Of a DNA stretch of 64,000 nt, positions 1-8,745 are shown piece after piece. Position 1 is the stretch's first letter. Every line of letters starts with the position of its first letter. The translations under genes and the position numbers were made by a program. The stretch comes from Paenibacillus dendritiformis (GTDB taxonomy: Bacteria; Bacillota; Bacilli; Paenibacillales; Paenibacillaceae), in the NCBI RefSeq assembly GCF_021654795.1, contig NZ_AP025344.1, positions 5,890,501 to 5,954,500 on the forward strand, read 5' to 3'. The notes under the pieces are model-generated. The model did not search any database. It was not told the origin of the DNA and was given only the letters and a program-made list of their open reading frames with translations.

Positions 1-552
1 ACGGTTCACTGCTCGGGCAAAGACAATCTCGTGCTCGAAATCTCGTCGACGACCTGGTGGTTCACCTTCAAAATCTATGATTATTTGCGCCAGGATCTGG
101 ACGGGAAGCCGCGTCCGATCAATATCGATCATGCCGCGCGGAACATCAATGCCGGCTTGACGGAAGAGGAGGTCCGGCACCGGCTCATCCCGGAGCCGCT
201 GCTCATCGGGCGCCAAGGCGGGAACGAGGAATATCTGCTCGGCGAGCATGAGGACGTGCTGTTCAGCGTGAAGCGGGTTCATCTGATTGACCGCTGGGAG
301 GACGACACGAACGGCGAGTTCGTCATGGTTAACCTGGTCGAGGGCGAACGGGTGCGCCTCGTGCCGCTGGCCGATCCCTCGAAGGCGGTGGAATTCGGCT
401 ACGCCGAAAGCTATATCGTGCCGGCCAGCGTCGGCGCCTACCGGCTGGAGAACGCCGGGAGCGCGCTATGCAAGCTCGTGAAGGCGGGCGTGGCGTCCCA
501 TTGGCAGACGCCGCTGCTGCCGCACGGCTGGCCGGCCGGCGCGGAGGCGTAG
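1..552 (+). CDS. Class I mannose-6-phosphate isomerase-like protein, C-terminal part (5' end outside window)
   Basis: The frame is open from the first base and ends at a TAG, so only about 183 C-terminal residues are present. The segment HCSGKDNLVLEIS, followed by TTWWFTFKIYDYLR and DLDGKPRPINIDHA, resembles the cupin part of class I mannose-6-phosphate isomerases of Bacillales, which interconvert mannose-6-P and fructose-6-P. A GTG at 31 could be mistaken for a start, but the homology continues upstream of it. It is followed 3 bp later by a ROK kinase gene and then a GH38-like gene. This suggests a mannose-use operon: hydrolysis, phosphorylation, isomerisation. The family call is by recognition only, and metal ligands in the missing part cannot be checked. 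Confidence 0.7.
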   Translation, partial: TVHCSGKDNLVLEISSTTWWFTFKIYDYLRQDLDGKPRPINIDHAARNINAGLTEEEVRHRLIPEPLLIGRQGGNEEYLLGEHEDVLFSVKRVHLIDRWEDDTNGEFVMVNLVEGERVRLVPLADPSKAVEFGYAESYIVPASVGAYRLENAGSALCKLVKAGVASHWQTPLLPHGWPAGAEA

Positions 553-555
553 GCC

Positions 556-1575
556 GTGGGCGCCCCGGAGCGGCCGGAAGGCCGCCGCAGCCCCGGGCGG
601 GGCGCTGCCGCGCCGCCGAAGGCGGTCACGCTGGCGCTCGATGCCGGCGGGACGGCCCTGAAGGGGGCGGTCGTCGCCGGCGGGCGCCTCGTGCCCGGCC
701 TGGCCGGCCAGTGGCCGTCTCGTGCCGACGGCGAGCCGGACGCCATCGTGGCCGGCTTCGCCGCAGCCTGCGGCGAGCTGCTGGCCGCCTATGCGGCCTA
801 TACGGCCGCCGGGCCGGAAGCCCCCGCAGCCGGAGCGCCGCTGCGCATCGGCTTCGCCTTCCCCGGCCCGTTCGACTATGCCGCCGGCGTCGCGCGCCTG
901 CAGGGCCTCGGCAAGTACGAGCGCCTCTACGGCGTGAACGTGCGCGTGGCGCTGTGGGCCGAGTTCGCCCGCCAGGCCATGCGCGGGATTCCGCACGCGG
1001 CTGAACTCGCCCGGGCGGACATCCGCTTCGCGAACGATGCGCTGCTGTTCGCGCTCGGGCTCGGCCGCCGCTATCCGGGCGAACGCTTGCTGTGCTTGAC
1101 GCTCGGCACCGGCCTCGGATCGGCCTTCATCGAGGCCGGGCAGCCCTTCGCGGGCCGGGACGGCGTGCCGCCAGGCGGCCTGCTGTACGCGGAACCGTAC
1201 CGCGGACAGCCTGCGGACGGCCAATTCGGCCGCCGCGGCATTTTGCGGCTCGCCGACGAGCTTGGCGCGGGCGCTGCTGGCGGCGACGTGCATGATCTCG
1301 CCGCGGCCGCGTATAGCGGCGATCCCGGAGCGGCCGCGGTCTTCGCGGCATACGGAAGGCGGCTCAGCGAGTTCCTCGAGCCGTATGTCCCGGCCTTCCG
1401 TCCCCGCCGCCTCATCCTCGGCGGCCAGATCGCGAAGAGCGCCAGCTTGTTCCTCGAGCCGCTGGAAGCGCTGTTGCGAAGCGTCGGCGGCTTCGCGGAG
1501 ACGAGCGATCGCGTGATGGAGCATACGTATGAAGGCATTGACGCTTTATTCGACGGAACAAGGAGCAAGACGTAA
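556..1575 (+). CDS. ROK family sugar kinase-like protein
   Basis: A 339-residue protein starting at GTG, 3 bp after the isomerase-like gene, so probably translationally coupled. The N-terminal phosphate-binding loop LALDAGGTALKGA (about residues 26-38) and the later LTLGTGLGSAFI (about 181-192) are the two ATP-binding signatures of the ROK/actin fold. The cysteine-rich zinc motif of classical ROK glucokinases is absent; the corresponding region reads YAEPYRGQPADGQFGRRG. There is no N-terminal HTH, so this is a kinase rather than a repressor. Likely role: cytoplasmic phosphorylation of mannose or a related sugar released by the hydrolases next door (inference). The gene is far richer in GC than the rest of the window, and the Ala/Gly/Arg-rich N-terminal 20 residues may mean the true start is further in. 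Confidence 0.75.
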   Translation: MGAPERPEGRRSPGRGAAAPPKAVTLALDAGGTALKGAVVAGGRLVPGLAGQWPSRADGEPDAIVAGFAAACGELLAAYAAYTAAGPEAPAAGAPLRIGFAFPGPFDYAAGVARLQGLGKYERLYGVNVRVALWAEFARQAMRGIPHAAELARADIRFANDALLFALGLGRRYPGERLLCLTLGTGLGSAFIEAGQPFAGRDGVPPGGLLYAEPYRGQPADGQFGRRGILRLADELGAGAAGGDVHDLAAAAYSGDPGAAAVFAAYGRRLSEFLEPYVPAFRPRRLILGGQIAKSASLFLEPLEALLRSVGGFAETSDRVMEHTYEGIDALFDGTRSKT

Positions 1576-1724
1576 GACGTTACCTGCTAACGCCGTGACT
1601 ATACAGCGGCAGGCCCGCTGCGGCTGCATGCGCCGAGCACTTGCTCCGAGGGGGCCGCTTCGCTCCAGATGCGGTCCATGCTGCGAACCAGTCAACGGAC
1701 AAAGTTTTAGACCACCGGGAAAGG

Positions 1725-4232
1725 ATGATAAATTTGAGCCGACAGATTCAACAGGCAGACACGCCGGCGCCGAAGCGGGCATGGACCATCTGCGCCATCC
1801 ATCATTCGCATACCGATATCGGGTATACGGACCGACAAGAGAAAATTGAACAGTATCACGTCGATTTTATCCGCCAAGCGCTTCGCATCATTGCCCAGGC
1901 CAAGGATGGCAGCCGCCCGGAATATGACGGCTTCCGCTGGACATGCGAGACGTTCTGGGCCGTTGAGCGGTTCCTGGAGAGCGCCGCGCCGGAAGAGCGG
2001 GAGCAGTTCGCGGAAGCGGTGCGCAGCGGCCATATCGAGCTCTCCGGGACCTACTTGAATATGACGGAGCTGCCCGACTATTCGCTGCTGCGCCATATTC
2101 ATGGCAAAGCCCCTTCCTATGCGGCTTCCATCGGCCATGCCGTTGATTCTGCCATGACCGCGGATATTAACGGCTACGGCTGGGGCTACGCCCGAAGCCT
2201 GCTTGAGAACGGCATCAAGCATCTGTTCAGTTGCGTCCATACCCACCACGGCATGTTCCCGCTGGGCCGCAAGCAGACGCCCTTCTGGTGGGAAGCTTCC
2301 TCGGGAGAACGGCTGCTCGTCTGGAACGGGGAGCACTATATGTTCGGCAACGAGCTCGGCCTGTGCCCGGGCGCGCTCGGCAAATATATCATCCGGGACG
2401 AATTCGATCACCGGCTCATTGACGAGCAGCATGATGATATCGCCCGCATCCGTCTCCATCGTTATGTATGCAAGCTGGAAGAGGAGGGCTATCCGTTCGA
2501 CTTCGTCCCGGTCATGCTGTCCGGTCTTGGCACGGACAACGGAGCGCCGAACGGACGAATCATGGAGTTCATCCGTCAATGGAACGAACAATACGGGGAA
2601 TCAATCCGGATCGAGATGACCAGCTTGCACGACTTTTTCGCCCGCCTCAAACGCGAGGATATAAGCCAGCTGCCCGTCCATCGCGGGGATTGGCCCGACT
2701 GGTGGTCGGACGGCGTCGCATCCACCGCCATGCATACGCAAATTTTCCGGGATGCCCAGCGCGTGCTGCGACAAGCGGAGCAGCTTGATCCGGACCGGAG
2801 CGTGCTCACGGAAGCGGATAGGGACGCAGCCCTGCAGCCTTTGGTGATGTATGCGGAGCATACGTGGGGGTATCACTCCTCCATAGCCGAGCCATGGCAT
2901 CCGAACGTGCAGCTGCTGGAGGTACGGAAGCTTGCTTATGCCGCGGAGGCAAGCCGCTGCGCTTATCAAGCTCTGGATAAAGTGCTCAGCGCCCAGGGTG
3001 CGGCCACGCTCTTCCCGGAACGGCCGCTTCGCTACCGCATCGTCAACCCGGCACCCGTCGCATCGATGCAGCTGGTGACCTTGCCGCTGGACGGATGGGA
3101 GCCCGCCCTGCTCGCCAACGGATTCGATGTCATCTGTGAAGCGACCGAACAGAAGCTGGCTTGGCAGCAGCCGCATCCGCAGGCCATCGTCGTGGAGGTC
3201 GCATTGGAAGCCGAAGAGGCTTGCCTTCTTCGGATTCAACCCCGGACGGAAAAGGGTACGGCTGCCGGAGTCATGACGTCCAGCACCCGGTTGATCGGGA
3301 GCGACCGCGTGTATGATATGGAAGACATGCGCCCGGACGCGCCTGGGCATGGGCCGATTTCGATGACGGAGCATGGCGTTGAATCGCCATTTTGCCGCAT
3401 CGAATGGCAGGAGGATCGGGGCATCGCGTCGTGGCGCAATCGGTTGACCGGACAAGAGCTGCTGAATCCTGATTCTCCGTACGGAGCATTTACGCCCATC
3501 TACGAAGTGACTCCGGCGGAAGATCCGACGAGTCCCCATCAAGTATGGTCGGTGCGCAGCCGAATGGGCCGCAACCGCAAAGGGATGGGCGTCAGGCGCT
3601 CCGCCGGCCGCCTCGTCCAGGTCAGAGCGTTGGAGAACGGACCGCTGTACGCCACTCTGGAGCTGCAGTACAAGGCGGACGGCATGAGCTATTACAGCCT
3701 CTTTCTGAAGGTCTATGCCACGTTGAACCGGGTCGATGTCTCCGTCCGGCTTCACAAAGACAGCGTCTGGCAGCCGGAGAACGTCTATGTCGCCCTGCCG
3801 TTCACGAATGGCGATTCGTCCGAAGATACCCTGTATGCCGACAAGGCGGGCGAGCTGATTCGACCGTGGACAGATCAGCTGCCGGGAACGTGCCTGGATT
3901 ATACTTGCGTTCAGCACGGGCTCGCCTGGGTCAACGAGTCGACCGGCGCTCTCCTGCTGGCCATGCCGGATACGCCGCTGGTACAGCTGGGTCCGATCGA
4001 GTATGGACGGCGACTTGTTCATACCCAGCAGCCAGCGGACGCGAAGCCGCAGACGTATTCCTGGCTGATGACGAACTACTGGGAGACGAACTTCAAGGCA
4101 ACGCTCGGCGGATTCTATGAGTTCCGCTACCTGGTGGCAGCCGGCGATTCGATCGGCGCAGCAGACATAGGACATGAGCTCCAGGCGCTCAATGACGGAC
4201 TCATTGTCTCCCGCATGAAGCAATCGACATAG
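1725..4232 (+). CDS. GH38-like glycosyl hydrolase (alpha-mannosidase family)
   Basis: About 835 residues. The N-terminal HHSHTDIGYT (His29-x-Asp31) matches the metal-binding start of the GH38 catalytic barrel, and TADINGYGWGY supplies the candidate nucleophile Asp147. HTHHGM (about 172-177) and the later YAEHTWGYHSS fit metal and substrate residues. The C-terminal half is beta-rich, as in GH38. Start choice: the ATG at 1725 touches the GGAAAGG sequence, so the in-frame TTG at 1734, nine bases from AAGG, may be the real start; a longer frame from 1641 has no ribosome binding site. No signal peptide, so probably cytoplasmic. It differs clearly from the GH38 at 6003-8720, so substrate specificity may differ. 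A terminator follows at 4257. Confidence 0.8.
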   Translation: MINLSRQIQQADTPAPKRAWTICAIHHSHTDIGYTDRQEKIEQYHVDFIRQALRIIAQAKDGSRPEYDGFRWTCETFWAVERFLESAAPEEREQFAEAVRSGHIELSGTYLNMTELPDYSLLRHIHGKAPSYAASIGHAVDSAMTADINGYGWGYARSLLENGIKHLFSCVHTHHGMFPLGRKQTPFWWEASSGERLLVWNGEHYMFGNELGLCPGALGKYIIRDEFDHRLIDEQHDDIARIRLHRYVCKLEEEGYPFDFVPVMLSGLGTDNGAPNGRIMEFIRQWNEQYGESIRIEMTSLHDFFARLKREDISQLPVHRGDWPDWWSDGVASTAMHTQIFRDAQRVLRQAEQLDPDRSVLTEADRDAALQPLVMYAEHTWGYHSSIAEPWHPNVQLLEVRKLAYAAEASRCAYQALDKVLSAQGAATLFPERPLRYRIVNPAPVASMQLVTLPLDGWEPALLANGFDVICEATEQKLAWQQPHPQAIVVEVALEAEEACLLRIQPRTEKGTAAGVMTSSTRLIGSDRVYDMEDMRPDAPGHGPISMTEHGVESPFCRIEWQEDRGIASWRNRLTGQELLNPDSPYGAFTPIYEVTPAEDPTSPHQVWSVRSRMGRNRKGMGVRRSAGRLVQVRALENGPLYATLELQYKADGMSYYSLFLKVYATLNRVDVSVRLHKDSVWQPENVYVALPFTNGDSSEDTLYADKAGELIRPWTDQLPGTCLDYTCVQHGLAWVNESTGALLLAMPDTPLVQLGPIEYGRRLVHTQQPADAKPQTYSWLMTNYWETNFKATLGGFYEFRYLVAAGDSIGAADIGHELQALNDGLIVSRMKQST

Positions 4233-4256
4233 ACACCTATGAACAGAACGCTCTCC

Positions 4257-4302
4257 AAGGGCAGTCCGGATGCACTCGGGCTGCCCTTGCTGCCTTCTTT
4301 TT
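4257..4302 (+). terminator. Rho-independent terminator after the GH38-like gene
   Basis: Perfect 8-bp arms AAGGGCAG and CTGCCCTT separated by 16 bases, followed by a T-rich run. It ends the isomerase-kinase-GH38 transcription unit before the peptidase gene. Confidence 0.75.
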
Positions 4303-4420
4303 CCCGCCATCTGCAGACCTCGGTCGCCGATTGTGCAAATGTACTCGCACGGGAAGCCATACTTATGATAAGGTCAAGGAAGAATACCGAATTGCCGCAC
4401 TACGGAAAGGATGAAAAGCT

Positions 4421-5512
4421 ATGAACGAGTCCTGGAACAGATTACGCACGGCAATGGAGCAGGAGGGCCATGACGCTCTGCTCATTACCGACCCCAAGCA
4501 TGTCTACTACTTGACCGGTTTCGCCTGCGATCCTCATGAGCGCTTTCTCGGCCTCGTCATCCAGCGGGATGCCGAGCCGACGCTCATCGTGCCGGCCCTG
4601 GATGCGGACAAGGCGGCATCCGCCTCCTCCGTCAAGAATATCGTAACCCATGAAGACACAGACAATCCTTACGATGTGTTGAAGCCCTGCCTGCCCGCCG
4701 GAATGAACCAGCTGGCCTTCGAGAAGAATCATATCTCCGTCGCCCGGTTCGAGGCGCTGTCCGCTGCGCTGGACGCCAAGCGCTATGCCGATGCGGGGCC
4801 GATCCTCCAGGAGATGCGCGTCATCAAGTCGTCGGAAGAAGTGGAGCGGCTGCTGGAAGCGATCCGGGTCATCGAAGCGGTGCTGCTGGAAGGCGTAAGC
4901 CGCGTGCGTCCGGGCATGACCGAGCTGGATGTCGTGGCGGAGCTGGAATACGTGATGAAGAAAAAGGGCGCGGAGCGGCCGTCGTTCGATACGATGGTGC
5001 TGGCCGGCGAGAGAGCCGCGCTGCCGCATGGCGTTCCGGGCAATCGCGTCATTCGCGAGGGCGAGCTGCTTCTGTTCGATCTGGGCGTCTACGTGAACGG
5101 ATACGCTTCCGACATAACCCGCACCTTCGCCGTCGGCGAAGTGAACGAAGAGAGCCGCCGCATCTACGATACCGTATTGGCGGCGAACGAAGCGGCCATT
5201 GCGGCCGTCAAGCCAGGGGTCACCTTCGGCTCGCTCGATCGCACGGCGCGGCAGGTCATTGAAGACCGCGGCTACGGCCCTTACTTTACCCACCGGCTCG
5301 GGCACGGGCTCGGCCTGGACGTGCACGAGTACCCGTCCGTGCACGGCCGGAACGAGGATGTGCTGAAGCCGGGCATGGTCTTCACGATCGAGCCGGGCGT
5401 CTATGTGCCGAACGTGGCGGGCGTGCGCATCGAGGATGACGTCATCGTCACGGAGGATGGCGTGCGCGTGCTCACCTCCTATCCGAAGGAGTTGACCGTC
5501 ATCGGAGGATAG
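4421..5512 (+). CDS. M24 family metallopeptidase (Xaa-Pro dipeptidase/aminopeptidase type)
   Basis: A 363-residue protein with a creatinase-like N-terminal domain (about 1-125) and a pita-bread M24 domain. The five metal ligands are visible: Asp220 (LLFDLGVY), Asp231 (YASDITRTF), His295 (RLGHGLGLD), Glu324 (FTIEPGVYVP) and Glu338 (VRIEDDV). It should cleave X-Pro dipeptides in the cytoplasm using two Mn or Co ions. The ribosome binding site AAAGGATG lies 8 bases before the ATG. It follows a terminator, so it is a separate unit, and its link with the sugar genes is positional only. Length and motifs are normal for the YpdF/YqhT group. Confidence 0.9.
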   Translation: MNESWNRLRTAMEQEGHDALLITDPKHVYYLTGFACDPHERFLGLVIQRDAEPTLIVPALDADKAASASSVKNIVTHEDTDNPYDVLKPCLPAGMNQLAFEKNHISVARFEALSAALDAKRYADAGPILQEMRVIKSSEEVERLLEAIRVIEAVLLEGVSRVRPGMTELDVVAELEYVMKKKGAERPSFDTMVLAGERAALPHGVPGNRVIREGELLLFDLGVYVNGYASDITRTFAVGEVNEESRRIYDTVLAANEAAIAAVKPGVTFGSLDRTARQVIEDRGYGPYFTHRLGHGLGLDVHEYPSVHGRNEDVLKPGMVFTIEPGVYVPNVAGVRIEDDVIVTEDGVRVLTSYPKELTVIGG

Positions 5513-5545
5513 CGGCTTTTCCAAAGGTGCTGGATGAAGAAAAGG

Positions 5546-5872
5546 AACTTGGCATTCAAAGCATTATCGCCTTCTGGAGGCATTATAGCCTCCTGGGGCT
5601 TAACGTGTGTGTGGCGGGAATTGCTGCTATTTTACAGGATTTTCGGCTCAATGAGTCCACATTCCGAGAAAATGCTGCACAGCTGCATCATTTTAGGCCC
5701 TCTTGAGCGAAGTCGAAGCGAAACAGGTGAAATTGCTGTAGTTTTGCAGGATTCATTTTCTGGTGAAGTGGTCTATCTCAAATTGCTGTATTTGCGCAGG
5801 ATTTCGGCTTACCGAATAGGCTTGACTGGAACAATCGCGCAGTTCTTCGATTGTCGCCGACCGGATAGGAAA
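5546..5872 (+). repeat. Copy A of a ~300-bp inverted dispersed repeat
   Basis: The sequence from CATTCAAAGC through CTTCTGGAGGC, the ACAGGATTTTCGGCTCAATG segment and the CTTGACTGGAACAAT segment recurs on the opposite strand at 32737-33050 with few mismatches. Near its end copy A carries about 15 extra bases relative to copy B (GGAACAATCGCGCAG...GATTGTCGCCGACC against GGAACAATTGTCGCCGACC). A frame through this copy can be read as protein, but it has no convincing start and is interrupted differently in copy B, so it is treated as a repeat and not a gene. It contains three TGCAGGATT-type palindromic motifs and fills the gap after the peptidase gene. Confidence 0.8.
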
Positions 5873-5940
5873 TTTGCAGGATTTTCGCCGCCTCCCGCCC
5901 CGCCAGGGCCAAAAATACTGCATATACGCAGGATTCAGAA
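5868..5940 (+). repeat. Further TGCAGGATT motifs beside copy A
   Basis: Two more members of the short motif family (AAATTTGCAGGATTTTC at about 5869 and ACTGCATATACGCAGGATT at about 5917) lie outside the long repeat, between it and the terminator of the minus-strand mannosidase operon. Confidence 0.6.
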
Positions 5941-5958
5941 GGTTCAGCCTCTATAGCG

Positions 5959-6000
5959 AAAACAAGCCCTCCCAAGCAATGCTTCGGGAGGGCTTGTTTC
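5959..6000 (-). terminator. Terminator of the mannosidase operon
   Basis: Long perfect stem (ACAAGCCCTCCC with its complement GGGAGGGCTTGT) around AAGCAATGCTTC, directly after the minus-strand GH38 stop. It is flanked by T-rich sequence on the minus strand and by TTTC on the plus strand, so it may work in both directions. Confidence 0.85.
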
Positions 6001-6002
6001 AT

Positions 6003-8720
6003 TTATTTCTTCATGCCGAGCGTGAAGATTTCCGCCGCGCCGAGCTCAACGCTGACGCTGCGCTTGTCGCCGGAAGCGAGGTCTTCGCCCTTCACTTCCA
6101 TGATGCTGCTGCGGTAGAAGCCGCTGCCTGCCTGCGGAAGCGTCACGTTCAACGTGTTCGCTTCATGCGCGAAGTTGACCCAGCGGCCAACCATGTCGCC
6201 GGTCTGCTCCGCCATTTTGATCGAGGAGAACGCGATGCCTTCACCCTCCCATGCCAGGAACGCATGGTTGGCCGGCAGCTTGCCGTCATGCACCTCGGCC
6301 TGGCGGACAATCCACGGCACCTGGAACGCGTGCGCTTCCTTGTACGCGCCGGAGGTCACGACATCGCCCGCATGCGGAATAATCGCATATTCGGCCGTGT
6401 ACGTGCCCAAGCATTGCGCTTCCGGCGTCGGGAAGACGCCCCAGTCGCCGAGCTCGCCGGAGGAGCGGAGCAAGGTGACCGCCATCGTGTTGCGGCCGTC
6501 ACGCAGCACTTCATATTCGAACAGCCCTTTGTTGGCGATGGTCAAGCCGAGCTGGCCGTCGGTTACGCTGACGAACGTATGCTGATGCTGATCGTTGCTC
6601 GGATTCTCCCATTCCGGCGCCGGATGCGTATTGCGGCGAGCCACCTCGAAGATGGATTCCGCCTGGTGCGTCTCGGCCTGCAGAGCGGTCGGGAACAGCG
6701 CGCGCACACGGTGATCCTTCGCTTCGTTGTGAATCGTCACCTGCACTTCGACGCGCTTCGCGCCGCGATCAAGCGTGTAACGGGTCACAAGGCGGAACGG
6801 AACCATGACTGTGGAACGCTGCGCCGTACGCCTTGGGAAGTCTACCAGCTCATTCATCTCTTCCTGCAGCTTCTCGTCGGCGGAAGCCGGAATCTCCCGA
6901 TGGTGAACCGCTTCGATGACGGCACGGTATGGAGCGTCCTCCACGACGCGGATATCGGCCGCCAGACCTGCCGTCGTGAGCGGAACCTCGCCGTCCGGCT
7001 TGCGGAACATGTACTCGTTGCCGATGTCTCCGCTGTCTTCGTACACATTCAGCCCGCTGAACGTATGGCCCGTCGCCTTGTCGGTCAGCGTCAAGGAACC
7101 GTCCGCTTCGACGACCGCCTTCAGATGTTCGTTCTCGAGCGTATTGTGCCCGTTCAACAAGCTGGCCGCTTGCGGCGCTTCTCCGCCCGCCACCCAGGCG
7201 AAGGTGTGATACGCGAAGGCCGCCATGCTGCTAGCCTGCAGGCGAACCTTCACGCAGCGCGCCACATAAGGCTGGCGGAACTTATCCTTCGGCAGATCGT
7301 AGCCGAACTGGACGCCGGCGTCTTCCCATTCGCAGACGACCGCATTGCCGTTCGCATCGATGACGGTGCCCGCCACGATCGGCTCCTGCTTCAGCTCGCG
7401 CGCCAGCTTCGTCGGATGCCCTTCGCGGAAGTAGCGGCGCTTCAGCTCCAGCGTCACTTCGACGACGCCGCTGCGCTCGTAGCCCGCCGTATTGAAGACG
7501 ACGAACGGCACGGCTTCCTTGGCGCCGTATGCCGAAGTATCGATCTGGTTCACAAGGCTGTCTACCGTCTCGTTAATGATCATCTCGGTCATATGCTTCG
7601 ACTTCTCGAAGCGCGTCACCATCTCCCGGTGCACTTCATCGACGCTGCATCCGCAGATGCTGTCATGCGGATGGTTCTGCATCAATGTCTTCCACGCATA
7701 GACGAACAGATGATGCGGGTACGGTTTGCCCGCCTGGTCGGCGAATGCCGCCAGCGGCTCCGCCACCTTCTCCAGGAGCGTCTGGTTCTCGGCGTTCATC
7801 TGCTTGAGATAGACGCGGGAAGACGCGGTATTGACCAGCGTATACCAGCCGTCGGTGCGCTGGCTGCGCAGCTCGCCTTTTACCGTCTGCAGATTCTCGG
7901 GCAATTCCTGTCTTAGCACATCCACATAGTAGTTGAAATTGGAGTGTACGAAGTCCACATCCGGGAACAGCTTCTTCGCCACTTCGATCGCCTTGGACAG
8001 ATCGGTCTGAATCGGCTGGTGGTCGCAGCCATTCATGAACAACAGATGCGGCGTGGAAGCGAATTTCTCCGCATTGGCGATATTCTTCTCCCAATAGGCG
8101 ATCGCTTGCTTCTCGTCAACCGGCACTTCCATGCCGTTGCAGTACCAGTTCGCGAACAGAATGCCGATGACGCGCGAGCCGTCCGGCGATTCCCAGATCA
8201 TCTCCGAGAATGGAGACTCGTAGGCGGCATCTTCGGATACCTGGTTGTTGAAGCCGGTCGGCTTCACGCCGCGTCCGAATACGGCGACATCGATATTGGC
8301 CTGCTTGAGCATCTGCGGCGCCTGGCCCATATTGCCGAACGAATCGGGGAAATACCCGATCTTGGAGATGGTGCCGCCGTAGTGGTTGGCGTCGCGATGT
8401 CCGATTTGCAGGTTGCGCACGTTCGCCTCGCTGCTCGTCAGGAACTCATCCTGCAGAATGTACCATGGACCGATATGAATGCGGCCTTCGCGGATATATT
8501 TCTCCAGCTTGTCCTTCATTTCCGGGCGGACCTGGAGGTAATCTTCCAGCATGATGGTCTGGCCGTCGAGATGGAAGCTCTTGAAGCCCGGGTCGTTATC
8601 GAGCGTATCCAGCAGCGTGTCCATCAATTCGATCAGCAGCGCATGGTGATACTCGTAAGGCATATACCACTCGCGATCCCAGTGCGTATGAGAGATGATG
8701 TGGGCCGTTTTTTTCGTCAT
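6003..8720 (-). CDS. GH38 alpha-mannosidase
   Basis: 905 residues, the usual length for bacterial cytoplasmic GH38 enzymes. The N-terminal HTHWDREW (His11, His13, Asp15) is the zinc-binding signature, and GYFPDSFGNMGQ carries the nucleophile Asp126. HPHDSICGCSVDEVH is the other highly conserved GH38 block. There is no signal peptide, so it acts in the cytoplasm on imported manno-oligosaccharides or mannosyl-glycerate-like compounds, releasing mannose with retention. It starts 25 bp after the GH125 gene with a good GAGGGA site, so the two are co-transcribed. It is the last gene of the minus-strand operon and is closed by the terminator at 5959-6000. Exact linkage specificity cannot be told from sequence. 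Confidence 0.93.
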   Translation of the reverse strand: MTKKTAHIISHTHWDREWYMPYEYHHALLIELMDTLLDTLDNDPGFKSFHLDGQTIMLEDYLQVRPEMKDKLEKYIREGRIHIGPWYILQDEFLTSSEANVRNLQIGHRDANHYGGTISKIGYFPDSFGNMGQAPQMLKQANIDVAVFGRGVKPTGFNNQVSEDAAYESPFSEMIWESPDGSRVIGILFANWYCNGMEVPVDEKQAIAYWEKNIANAEKFASTPHLLFMNGCDHQPIQTDLSKAIEVAKKLFPDVDFVHSNFNYYVDVLRQELPENLQTVKGELRSQRTDGWYTLVNTASSRVYLKQMNAENQTLLEKVAEPLAAFADQAGKPYPHHLFVYAWKTLMQNHPHDSICGCSVDEVHREMVTRFEKSKHMTEMIINETVDSLVNQIDTSAYGAKEAVPFVVFNTAGYERSGVVEVTLELKRRYFREGHPTKLARELKQEPIVAGTVIDANGNAVVCEWEDAGVQFGYDLPKDKFRQPYVARCVKVRLQASSMAAFAYHTFAWVAGGEAPQAASLLNGHNTLENEHLKAVVEADGSLTLTDKATGHTFSGLNVYEDSGDIGNEYMFRKPDGEVPLTTAGLAADIRVVEDAPYRAVIEAVHHREIPASADEKLQEEMNELVDFPRRTAQRSTVMVPFRLVTRYTLDRGAKRVEVQVTIHNEAKDHRVRALFPTALQAETHQAESIFEVARRNTHPAPEWENPSNDQHQHTFVSVTDGQLGLTIANKGLFEYEVLRDGRNTMAVTLLRSSGELGDWGVFPTPEAQCLGTYTAEYAIIPHAGDVVTSGAYKEAHAFQVPWIVRQAEVHDGKLPANHAFLAWEGEGIAFSSIKMAEQTGDMVGRWVNFAHEANTLNVTLPQAGSGFYRSSIMEVKGEDLASGDKRSVSVELGAAEIFTLGMKK

Positions 8721-8745
8721 GTTCTGTCCCTCTCTTCTTATCGGA

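Noticed and set aside
2601..4310. 569-residue minus-strand frame opposite the GH38-like gene
   Set aside because: Shadow frame without start site or family features.
4239..4424. 61-residue frame between GH38-like and peptidase genes
   Set aside because: Overlaps the terminator hairpin and has no proper start signal.
5534..5956. 140-residue open frame over the dispersed repeat
   Set aside because: No good ribosome binding site; the second copy of the repeat breaks the frame; it contains palindromic motifs.
5874..7916. 680-residue plus-strand frame opposite the GH38 gene
   Set aside because: Antisense shadow of a clearly coding GH38 mannosidase; composition is Arg/His-rich and no family is recognisable.
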